NCBI GenBank assembly: GCA_007570785.1
Contig: ML660201.1
Location: 33,417,840 to 33,481,839 of the forward strand
DNA length: 64,000 nt
Reading direction: 5' to 3'
Origin: Antilocapra americana
Lineage: Eukaryota > Chordata > Mammalia > Artiodactyla > Antilocapridae
Part shown: positions 41,901 to 53,900 of the stretch, in pieces
Layout: each line of letters starts with the position of its first letter
Numbering within the stretch: position 1 is the stretch's first letter
Position numbers and translations under genes: made by a program
The notes under the pieces: model-generated
Databases searched by the model: none
What the model was told of the DNA's origin: nothing
What the model saw: only the letters and a program-made list of their open reading frames with translations

Positions 41901-44900
41901 ACTCCTAAGGATTCACCCAAAGGACTTGAAGTCAGGTGTTCAAATTTGTATACAGGTTTTAATAGCAGCACTCTTCATAATAGCCAAATGACCGAGACAA
42001 CCCAAATGTCCGTTAACATTTGCATAAACAAAATGTGGTATATCCATACAAAGGACTATCAGCCATAAAAAGCAATGAAATACTGATCCATGCTCAACAT
42101 GGCAAACCTTGAAAGCATTCTGCTAAATGAAAGAAGCCAGACACAACAGGCCACATATTGGATGATTCCATTTCTATGAAATACCCAAAACAGGCAGATC
42201 CATGAAGACAAAAAGTAGATTGGTAGTTGCCATAGTCTGAGAGAAAGGGAATGGGGAGTGATTGCTTAATGGGTGTAGGGTTCCCTTTTGGGGTGATGTG
42301 ACTTCACAACATGGCCAGTGATTATATGCCACTGAATTGTACACTTTCAGATGGTTTTAAAATGGTGAATGGATTATGTTTATTTTCCTAACCAAAAAAA
42401 AAAAAAAAAAATAGAAGGAAGGAAGGAAGAAATGAGGAAAGAAAAAGAAAAGGCAAGAGGTATATCAGGTGAGAAGACATCTCTGGGTCAAGCTGAATTC
42501 CACACTCAAATGCCTTTGGGATAAGGCAGGTCATAAAAGCAAAGGAGATTTATCAGAGATAAAAGAGAAATGGAATCTGTGACTCTCTCTAGACTGAAAG
42601 GAGAAAGTTTAAAGTACATTATGTGAACAACAGTGACAGTTCATAGTAGTTGGATAAGGCCCCAAGACAACAGGGTTTATAATCCCTGGATAAAGGAAAC
42701 CTAAGCTGTCCTTGACACAGGTTGGTTACAGTGCCTTTCCTATGCAATCTAGAGTCTGGAAATGTTGAGTGACACTGATGCCTTAGATAGGACAGGCTTT
42801 GGAAGACCTTGAACAGCACAGATAACCAAGGTAAAACGTCTGCAGTGGGATTTGCTTTTGCTCAAAGTAAAATGAGATAAGTAATTTGTGGTCAGTACAG
42901 AGATCATTCTAGATTGAAACATGCAACTTGCTCTATGTTCTCCACATGGTTTATGGGAATAAAAAATATCTATCCTGTTTATCTCACAAAGAGATGGATA
43001 GCCTGGGATCTTTAGGCTAAATCCTAGTTTATTCATCTGAAAAATGGAAATTATAGTAGTGGCTCAGTCTTGATCCCTAGCTGTCTACTTCTTCAATGTC
43101 CATCTTTGCTACTAAAATACAGCTCATCTCTGTGTTCTTTGTGTCCATTATCATTCATGCAAACCAATCATAGGGCCGGACACTTCTTAGGAACTTGGTG
43201 GATACTGGCCAAATGATTCAGGGATGACACCAGTTCATCTGGAGAAGAAAAGGCTGTAGGTGCCACAGAAAAGCTGTCCTCAGGTGCCTGAGGGTAGTTG
43301 TTTGTAGGAAACAAAACTTGTCCTTTATGCTCCCCTGGAACTAACCACTAGGATAAGAGGTTGGAGTCAGCAAAGAGATAGGCTTAGTTCTATGTTATAA
43401 GATGAAATGGACCACTTGAACAGGGAATAACTTCCCAGACTCTAGAGATATTTCAGCATCAACATCTAGAGGCCATATGCTTTAAAGAGATTTAGTGTTT
43501 GAGTGAGTGAAGTCAGGTTCTTTGAAAATTCAGTTTTCATTCATTCACACTTTCATTGCTTCATCCTTACAGTCACTTATTGTATGCTGATCACTATGGC
43601 AGAAACAATATTGTTTGTTACCAAGTTTGAACTCATGCTGCTTGCCACATGACACATCAGTAAATCGAGGGATGAGGTATTGGGGCAAGGAATAGCAATT
43701 TTCTGACTTTATTCAGAAAGCCAGTGGACCAAGAAGATAGTGGACCAGTGTCCCAAAAAATCATCTTACCAGAGCTAGACTCATGGCTGGTTGTTTCAGG
43801 CTTTTTGATAACAAAACTCTTTGTTCTCAGAGTGGTCCAGGTAGGTCTGGTCACAACCTTCCCATAAACCTCCAATAGGACCATTGTTATTTTCTTTTTG
43901 GCAACTTTTTATCCTTATATGAATGAATACTTTAAAGGTCAGAGCCTTGAGAATGGGCTGTAACATACATTACAGGCAACATTCTTTTATAAAAGGTGCA
44001 GAGGCAGCATGGCTAAGTACAGGCAACAGAGCACAAGAGTTGGAGCCAAAGGATTAGATCCAGTACGGACTCACGTGTGTTCTTCTCTGTTAACCTGTTA
44101 AGTTATGAGGGTGAAATAATGAGTTCTCTGATAATACCTACACTCAGAGATCTCCCACTCTTAGGGTATACATAAAGGAAAATAAATTATTACAATAACA
44201 GGACATGAGAAATCATCTGTTATTCTTCCATGTCACTACCTGTTTTGTCTATCTATAACAGTGCACCAAGACTTGTGGTGAAGGCTCCAGGTACCGAAAG
44301 GTGGCATGTGTGGATGAGGACAAAGGTGGCGAGGTTCACAGAGTGCACTGTGACATGAGCACACGGCCTGTGGACCGCGAGAGCTGTAGTCTGCAGCCCT
44401 GCGAGTATGTCTGGATCACAGGAGAATGGTCAGAGGTATGGTCCTGGGGGTTCTGAAACTGCCTTCAGGCAGCGATGGCCAAGGGGTGACAGACTGATGA
44501 GGGCAAGAATGGGGGAGACCCACACCCACCTGCTGGTTCTTTCCCTGAGAACGGGGAGCCCTCAGACAAGTCCCTCAGCCTTCCTGGGCTGGAGTCCTAC
44601 ATATGCAAACTGGGGGAGGTGCATGAGATGGTGTCCAAGCTCGCCTCAACTCTAAAATTATGTGATTCACCTCAATCTCCTGTTATTATCATAGAAAGAA
44701 ACTCTTACACCATGCCTATAGGTGCCTGAAGAAGGTTAAGTGTAAGAAAATATCTTAGGGGACTTTCCTAGCAGTCCAGTGGTTAAGACTCTGTACTTAC
44801 AATGCAATGGGTATGAGTTTGATCCCTCATTGGGGAACTAAGATCCCACACCCTGCAGGGCACAGCCTAAAAAAATAAACTATCGTGGCATTAGAGAACC

Positions 44901-47900
44901 AATAAGAAATGATGGGGACTGTGACAAACCAGCACGTGGTGTATAACAGGAGCAGGTTCTGTTCCCCTCCAGTGAAGGCCATGCAGAAATGCAGGTCCTG
45001 TGTCAGCAGAGGTGATCTTTCAGAGTCAACTATAGGATGTTCCCCACCTTATTCCTCTCTCTGACCCCCCACCCCCAGAGATGAGAGCCTCTTACACATC
45101 AGGACTCTGGTGTGCAATGGATAAAGGAAGCCAGAGGCACTCAACATTTTCAAGATGCTCTTAACAGCTACTGAAGGGTGTGTATTCTTTTCAGAGCTGT
45201 GGAGGCCTCTGGATAGAACTTGACCGTATTTGGAGCTCCCTTCCGTTGCTATAAAAGACTGCCTCCCAGCGCATCCCCCACATAAATGGGGATTCCTATT
45301 GCTCCTGCCTGGTAGGGGGAAATGGTCTTAGCATCTGCCATCTTAGACGTTCAGCCTTCAAAGTAATGCAGACTGAGGTTAAGGTGTGCATTTTAGATAC
45401 TCTAAAATACCAAAACTTGGACAGACACCGTTTGTAAGCCATCTACCCATGCATGACATACCTCAGACGAGCCCTGCACTCCACTGGCCTGGTATCAGCT
45501 GCATGTTTGGGCATTTGAACAGCAGCAACCAAAGAAGGAAGAAATGGACGCAGAGTGTTTCCAGGTCTCAAGCCAGCTGGAAGGGAAGGCCCAAGGATGT
45601 TAGGCGTGTCTGTGGCTGGGCTGGCTCCCTCCTCCCTCTGGGATCCCATCAAGGGATGCCTTCCCCCTGGAAATGCTACAGGAGCGGCCAGCCATGTGGC
45701 TTAATGTGATAACTCTGGAGACAGCAGGAAAAAGAGACACTGGTTTGAATAGCAAGTGAGAACTGATGGAAGCTATGGTTGTTGTCATTATTCAGTAGCT
45801 AAGTCTGTCTGACTCTTTGCAACTCCATGGGCTGTAGCCTGCAAGGCTTCTCTGTCCATTGGATTTTCCAGGCAGAGAATACTGGAGTGGGTTGCCATTC
45901 CCTACTCCATAGGATTTTCCCTGACCAGGGATCAAACCTGCATCTCTCGCCTTGGCAGGCAGATTCTTTACGACTGAGCCAAGAAGCTACGATCCCTTAC
46001 CCTGAGAAAAGCAAAACACACCACGTGCTGCATACAGTTTCCAGGGTTCATCTGGCCCCTTCCCTGATCTTGAGAATCCTGAAACTCTACCTTAATTTTG
46101 TGTAACATTTTTACAGCGAGTGGCCAATTATTTGATGACTTTTCCCAAAAATATCATCAAAACTAAATTTGTTGGTTAATTTCCATTTTATTTTTAATAC
46201 AGTGTATTATATAAAGTATGTAGCTGAGGAAGTTGAACACAATCTAGAAATCTTACCAATAACCAGTTAGATGTCCCATCACAGAAGGGAACTGGGACAC
46301 CCGTGAAAAACATTTTTTCTCCTTTTCTGGATTGTCTGGGTATTTTAAAGTGCCATATAATTATGGCAAAAAGCCTAAATGACTGCATGATCTAGAGAGA
46401 GAGTGAAAGAGAAGCAGAAAGGTAACATTCAAGTGAAGATACTGGATTGGCCAAAAAAGTTTGTTTGCCCTTTCTGCTATTATAAAACCCAAACGAACTT
46501 TTTGGCCAACCCAATACATAGCCAGGGAAACAGGAGGAGACTGAGCAGAGGGCAGATGGGCAAGCAAACCATCAAGTAGGGATGGATATTGTCCCACAGT
46601 CCTCTTTTGGCGAAGAGCCTGGATTTTACACAGAAGGCGTCTCTGGCTCTCTGCATCTGACCAGATCACTTCTCTGATGCAGTTATGGTAGGTTCAAAGA
46701 AATGTAATTTGTCCACCCTTGTAGAGCTGTGGATGCTGTAAGTGGACCCAAAGACAGCCAGAGTGCCTCCCCAACCTGCTTATCCCCTTGAAAATCCAGA
46801 GCAGAGGCTTGAGGGGCCCCCCACGGGGGACTGGTTGGGGGCAAATATACAGTGGCAGCAAGGATCCTGGAAGGCTCCTGTAAGGCTTGCACATCCCCTG
46901 AGTGCTGTGGGCTGCTGCTTGTAGTGCATAAGAAGCTAATAAAGAGAGCTCTCGGCCCCATTGTCCCGGGGTCAGCATTCGATGTGGAGGTCAGGGGCCT
47001 ATTGTGGCTGCCCCCAGGCCCTGCTACAACCTCTGCTCTCTACCCGCCTCTTCCCAGTGCTCAGTGACCTGTGGAAAGGGCTACAAACAAAGGCTGGTCT
47101 CCTGTAGTGAGATTTACACCGGGAAGGAGAATTACGAGTACAGCTACCAAACCACCATCAACTGCCCAGGCATGCAGCCACCCAGTGTCCAGCCCTGCTT
47201 CCTGCGAGAGTGCCCTGTGTCAGCCACCTGGAGAGTGGGCAACTGGGGGAGTGTAAGTAGACAACTGGGTGGTCACATGGCAAGCTGCTGGATCTCAAAC
47301 CCCGACTTAAACATACCTTACCTGAGCTTTCCTAAGTGACTGCCTCTCAGGAGAGCCCTGGGAGAGAAACAGGAGTTAACATCTTGAAATGGGCTGATAG
47401 GAAAAGAAGGCTTCTCTGATTGTCGGGTCTGGTGCTTAGAGCAGGGGCAGGGTGATGGGGGTGGCTAGCCTGAAGCCAGACAGCCCCCATCTAATTCTTG
47501 GTTCTGCCACTTACCAGCTGAACAGCCTTGGTTGTTGTTGTTCAGTCACTCAGTTATGTCTGACTCTTTCCAACCCCATGGACTGCAGCATGCCAGGCTT
47601 CCCTGACCTTCACCATCTCTTAGAGCTTGCTCAAACTCATGTCCATTGAGTCAGTGATGCAATCCAACTATCTTGTCCTCTTCATCCCCTTCTCTTCCTG
47701 CCTTTGATCTTTCCCAGCATCAGGGTCTTTTTCAATGAGTCGGTTCTTTGCATTAGGTGGCCAAAGTATTGGGGCTTCAGCTTCAGCATCAGTCCTTCCA
47801 ATGAAGACTCAGGACTGATTTCTTTAGGATGGACTGGTTTGCTCTTTGGACAAGGTGCCAAATGTTCATGTCTCCCCTGCAGAATGGGTTATGAAGATGA

Positions 47901-50900
47901 AATGAATAGTCATACATAAAAACCACTTGGGTTATAATGACACCTTTTTAAGTTTCACATGTTTGACCACAATTTAAAATTAAAAAGCACCCAGAACTCT
48001 TGTCTTTCCCCTAATAAGGGTTATAGAAGTGTTCACTGTTGTAGCTTCTGTTGCTAAGAAGCCTGTTTGTCCTTCTGGATCAGAAATTCTTGGTTGCATT
48101 AGGATTACAACAGGTAAGAATATTTGAAATTTAAACTGCCCTAGAAAATTGCCCCAGCCTCCTGGCTGCTGACTATGAGACTTTCATTGATGCGAAGTGA
48201 CAATCAGGCAGAAGTTTGGGACTAGTTGAAAGTGGTTAAGGTTTCAGTCGTGTGTCCACCATGACCTTAAACAAATTTCCTTGCATTTGAGCCCCAATTT
48301 TACCTCTGTAAAAATAGAATAACACTAGTATTATCTCATAGGGTGATTGCAAGGCTTAGATGAGAAAATTATTTATTTCTCATATGCTTGAATACCTATG
48401 TAGGTACATAAGTACCTATGTTTAGGCATGTATATATAAAACTTAGCACACAGACTGGCCCATAGGAAGTGCTGTCCACGCATCAGATGTTTGTTTCAGC
48501 AACATGGGGGTTCTGAACAAGCCTCTAAGCTCTGAGCTCCATACCTCGGGAAGCCCAGTTCCCCAGGTTCCGAAGACCCATCACTGACCCTGCTCTGCTT
48601 ACAGTGCTCCGTGTCGTGTGGCGTGGGAGTGATGCACAGGTCTGTGCAGTGTCTCACCAACGACGACCAGCCCAGCCACTTATGCCTTGCTGACCTGAAG
48701 CCGGAAGAAAGAAAAACCTGCCACAATATCTATAACTGTGAGTCAACCAACCAAAGCCACCTTTCTGGAGCTTGAAGAGCAAGTCTCGTTGATGCGTTTG
48801 CCTGCGCTTTTCCAGAATAGAGAGTCTATTTTTGAGACACTGGCCCCCACCCTGACCAGTGTGCACATGAATAGTGTAACCAGTCCCGTAGGCGGCCACG
48901 GCAGACTCACAGTTCGTGGATTTGTGTATTCTAGGTGAGTTGCCGCAGAACTGCAAGGAAGTGAAAACGCTGAAAGGTGCCGGCGAAGATGGGGAATACT
49001 TCCTGATCGTCACAGGAAAGCTCCTGAAGGTACTTGTCCGAGCTCAGTCGTTATTTCTACACTGCTTTCAGAGCCGGCAGCCCTGGCTGTCATAGTCCCA
49101 TTTCTGAGCCTCCCCTGGCAGGTTTTGTCTGGTGTGTCTTTCAGGTCTTCTGTGCAGGGATGCACTCTGACCACCCCAAGGAGTACATGACACTGGTCCA
49201 TGGCGACTCTGAGAATTTCTCTGAGGTTTACGGGCACAGGTAGGAGAGCTCCAAGCTCAGAAGAGCCTGGACTACCTGGAAATCCCTAGAAACACCTCCC
49301 CATCCTCACCAGAACATCCTCTCTGTCATGTAGGTTGCACAACCCAACCGAATGCCCCTACAATGGGAGCCGACGTGATGACTGTCAGTGTCGGAAGGAC
49401 TACACAGCGGCTGGGTTCTCCAGCTTCCAGAAGGTCAGAATAGATCTGGCCACCATGCAGATCATCAGTAAGTCCCCATAGAACATTCTGGGGCATGTGT
49501 CAATGGGTCTTTCCATTCAGGCCATGACACATCCTGCTCAGGGATTGGGCCGAGGCCCAGAGGGTATGAAAATGAACTTATAATCCAGGGATGACAACCC
49601 TGGTCTAAGCTCCCTGAAGGTGAGGTTTGCTCCACCTTTGATCACTGTGGTCCTCCCAGTGCCTGGAAGGGGCTGAGCAGTGGGCGGTGCTCCATCAGAT
49701 TTGTGACACATGAACAGAGGAGACAGAGGCACATTAAAGGGGTGCCATCATAGTGGAGAAGTCAGGGCAGCGTCTCCCAAAATATGACATCATAGTTGAG
49801 ACCTTAAGGCCAAGTGGGAGTGAGCCAGGTATTCAGTTAGGCAGAGCAAGCATGAGAGCAGAAGTTCTGAAGAAAGAAGTTTTAAGGGAGCAGATGCAGA
49901 CTCTGAAGCTTTGAAATTCATGTAGCAACATTCACCCCACCCTGGGCTCCCACCAGCAGTATATACACACGGGCACATGCGTGCGTGCGCACACACACAC
50001 ATACACACACACGAGCATAAAAGTAATTTGCTCTCATGGCCGATTTACAGAAGAAAAATGGAGGACAGCATTACCTATTTTTTTAAACTAGCCTGCCCGT
50101 GGGCTGATTTCATACTCTGGCCAACACTGCATTTTTGTTAGGGACATTAATCATAGGAGTGGTTAAAGACAGCTCAAATATCCCAACTCATTCCCTCGAA
50201 TGGAGGGAAAACAGAAATAATGAATAATTAAGTTTTCTTCATTAACATTGTTCCTGTAATCTTGCCTTGCTTTCCTCTGGTGGTAGATTACACTTGATTT
50301 GTACCAAGATATTTTTAATTGCCTTCAGCCAGACTGATGAGGGCTAAGGGCACAGTCTGCAGTTTCCCACTTAAATACTGCCCCAGCTGAGACCCAGAAC
50401 TTCCTGGTGCTGAAGCTGGAAAAGGCAGGATGGGGGACTCAGATTTCCCTCCCACAAAACTGCAGAAAAGATTGAGGCCTTCACTTGCTATTCCCAAAAG
50501 ACAAAGCAGAAAGGTTTAAAAAGCTGCCTCCAGTCTGTAGTCCCCACCAGATTTTGCAGAATTCTCAGTCTGTCTCCTCTTGAACCGCCTTCCCCATTCT
50601 CCCAGCTGTTCTCAGGACCTACACGAGGGTTAAAAACATGAGCATTGTTTTTATTGGCTTTTTAAAAAACTACAAGTTAGCCCCAAACTTGAGAAACTGC
50701 CATTAATATTTTCAAGATGTGGGTTCTAATTGCTCCACATTTTGGCAACTAGACTGCCTGGGCCACAGGAGGACAGCTGAGCCTCAGAGAGGAACTGCTA
50801 AGTAGCTGGAAATGTTTGGCTGGCTGATTTCCCCAGTCCTGCAGCCTCGGAGGCCGCCGTCTACAGGAGGTTCACAATCATCCAATTACACTGCATTTAA

Positions 50901-53900
50901 GTGAGGTGATTCACACATTTATTTATATAGTAATCAAGTCCAGAGTCATCTGAAACCCCTTTTTTGGCTTCCATACTGTGAAGAGACAGACAATGCTGGT
51001 AAAACCCAGGGAAGGAAGCTCTCAGAACCACTAACACAGTGACTGGGGGGTAGGGAGCAGAGCACGTGTACATCTGGATCCATCTGCTCACGAATCATAT
51101 TTTGGATTTTTTTTTCATTTCCCATACTCTCTGATGACTTCTCTAACTCTTTTTCTTCTCTTCTGTCTCCTTGTTAATATCCTGTCCCTTCCCAAACTCT
51201 TTCTCCTACTCTCACCTTTCCCCTCTTTTCAACCCTTTCTCCAAAACCCCACAGCCACTGACTTACAATTTGCCAGGACCAATGAAGGACATCCTGTCCC
51301 CTTTGCCACTGCTGGGGACTGCTACAGTGCCGCCAAGTGCCCACAGGTACGTGCCAGGGACGCTGACCCACGACCCCCAGGGGTCCACGCCCCCCTGCCC
51401 CCCTTGCCCCCCCACCCTGGGCTACATCTGTTTCTGCAAATGTAATCAGAATGGCAGCTCTAGCTCCGCAAGGCAGTTTGGCCACCTGTATCCAGGCCTC
51501 ACAGATGCTCCCAGTCTCTCACCTCCTAGGGGTGCTTCCTAAGGAAATGGTCACGGCCACGAGCCAGACTTCTGCATTCAGCAGAATGCATCAGTGATCA
51601 TGGTAAAAACTTATAAACAAATCAGATATCATGTGGCAAGCTTTGGTTAAACAAATGATGATGTAGGTAAATGTTTAAAGACAGGCTCTCTAAGGGATGG
51701 AGGCAGGGGGAAGCAGTGGTTTGTAGCATTTGCCCATTTCTGGGGTGTCAGTTTTCTCCCTGACTGGTTTCAAGTTGTCATTATCCTGTCACAAATAGAG
51801 TTAGGGAGAGATGCAAACAGTTGTCTCTCAAAAGGCAGTACAAGCAGATCCCAACACTCTGAGTATTGCATGACACAGAAAAATTGTCAGTCTAGTTTCC
51901 ACTGTGTAAGTGTGCAGTGTCTGGACCAAGAAGTGCAAAGCTATCTCCTAGATTCTGTCTCCAGCAGAGCTGCTCAGTGGCAGGCTTACCCCTTCGGCAG
52001 TTGTGCAGGTTTCTGCCTCCTTAGAGGTGTGGCTTGTTAATTTGACTTGCCTTTTGAAACAGGCTGTTATAATCATCCTTGGCTCACTTTGCCAAGTAGG
52101 CATCAGTCTTTGGCAGAGGCTTCTGCAAGGAGAGGGTAGGACACAAGTAATGAATTAGGTGATTCTGGACAGAAGAACCTGGGCCCAGTTTTTTTTTTTG
52201 CTGGTTTACATGAAGTCTTTATAAAGCTGTTGTCAAACTCTGTGTTGGAAATCTTCATGTTGTGTGAGCCTTCACAGGTTCTAGGAATTGGGACTGGGAG
52301 ATGCTCAGAGTGCCAGGCGCTGCCTCCCCAGGATGCATTTACATACAACCAGAGACCATCCAAAGACAAACACAACTGAATTTTCTTTTAACATGTTTTC
52401 TCAGCCCCAAGCTTAAGAAAGTATTGCTAAACATTTTAGAGAAGTGAAAAGGAAGCTCTCAGGGGAGAAAGAAAATAAACAAAGGACAGAATGTTAACAG
52501 GGGCCTTTTCTCCATTACCCAGGAATTGAGAACTTTTGAAGTGCGGTTTCTTTAGAGTACTTGATGACTTCAAACACCCCATTCTTATGGGTTGCATTTA
52601 ACAGCTTATAGATTGTCCGTCCCTGCCCTTTTCAAATGCCTCAGGATTTTCTTGTTTCGATATGTGCATCTTTGGGGAAACTTAAGTAAAAGAGAGGTAA
52701 TTTGCATTTGATTATTGTAATAATTCAGAGACAAAGGAACTGATTGATTTGCTAAATTCTGATACTAATGCAGTTGCTAAGTGAGAAAAGCAAAGCCAGT
52801 GAGAGGCTAACTTGTATTTTTTCCAGTCCATTCTTCAAATCGTATCAGATACTTTTAGAATTCAATTCCTTAGAAGTTTATTGAGTACCAACTATACTGA
52901 TGAAAGGTGGGAGTTTTTCAAATCACTTTTCCAGGGAAATGCCTCTAGAAAGCAGGACTATGCAAACTACTCTGGAGCCCTGCTTGTCCTCTGATCTGTG
53001 ACTACAGAGATATCAAAGCAGAGCGATGCTGTGTTTGACAGTCTGCTTCTTTTTCCTCCTCATCTACTACTGTTGCTTTAAGGATCTACGTATCATTAAG
53101 GGTGGGTTCCCCAAGAGCCCTCGACTCAAGGTGCAGCCAGAGTGTATGTTGTTATCCTGATCACAGTGCTTGTGGCATTATTATTACTGATGCTGGTGTT
53201 ATGAGTGTCTGCTGAGTGTTCACTACACTTGAGACACTGTGCTCTGCATTTCTAAATCAGTGTAGCATTTAATCTACAGCATCCTGTGAGAATACTCCCT
53301 TTTTCCAGATGAGGCAGCTGAGAGGTGTTGTGGAGAGGTCAGATAACTTATCCAAACCCACGCTGGTGCTCGGTAGAGGCCAGATTTGATGCCAAGTACA
53401 TCTGAGTCCGAATCTGTGACAGCTGATGTGTCTGGCTGATCCCGTTTTCAGACAGGACTTGTACAGCATACACCCTTGTCCAGCAGAGAACAAAACCTCC
53501 CTTGTCAAAGCTGCATCTTTTGCCGACCTTTCTGGAATATCTAGTGTATGCATGCCTTAATCACCTTTACTCTTAGATCAGCAGCAGGAGATAGTAGCTA
53601 AAACTCTCATGCCCTTTAGACCCTGAAGATAAGGCCTGTGGGGACAGAGATATCCTGAACTGGAGCTGGAAAGAACAGTAGGTCTTCAATCCTCTGATGA
53701 CACGGAACTTTCAGAGTGCTAATTATCAACTAGGACTCTGGCTAAAAATGCAAATCCCTGACCCTGAAAAGGCCAGAGAGAGAATAAGAACAAAAACTTG
53801 TTTATCACCTGCTCTGAAAGGGCAGATCTAGCTAGGATGTAATCCGCTCAGCTCCTTGCTCAGACAGTGAACACGGGGATCAGCCTGACACATCCTGGGG

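Larger units (their letters stand above)
34291..44261 (+). other. ADAMTS9 intron, 10 kb
   Basis: Holds an antisense L1 fragment (35139-35402), A/T and TTTC low-complexity sequence, MIR copies, a sense L2 ending in a GGAA/GA microsatellite (38598-39089), an antisense L2 (39510-39850) and a sense L1 3' end with poly-A (41838-42412). I see nothing definable in 34295-35130, 35910-37420, 37650-38595, 39860-41835 and 42445-44255. Confidence 0.85.
44436..47057 (+). other. ADAMTS9 intron, 2.6 kb
   Basis: Contains a MIR-like fragment, a CHR-type SINE, an antisense Bov-tA and a mariner-type MITE. 44885-45775 and 46520-47050 hold nothing I can name. The latter is fairly GC-rich and has an AATAAA at about 46937. 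Confidence 0.85.
47253..48604 (+). other. ADAMTS9 intron, 1.35 kb
   Basis: Contains a MIR split by an antisense BovB 3' end (47466-47915) and another MIR (48235-48400). The rest is unremarkable. Confidence 0.85.

Noticed and set aside
46700..46990. Possible LTR because of AATAAA followed by GC-rich sequence
   Set aside because: No paired LTR, no TG...CA ends and no target duplication were found.
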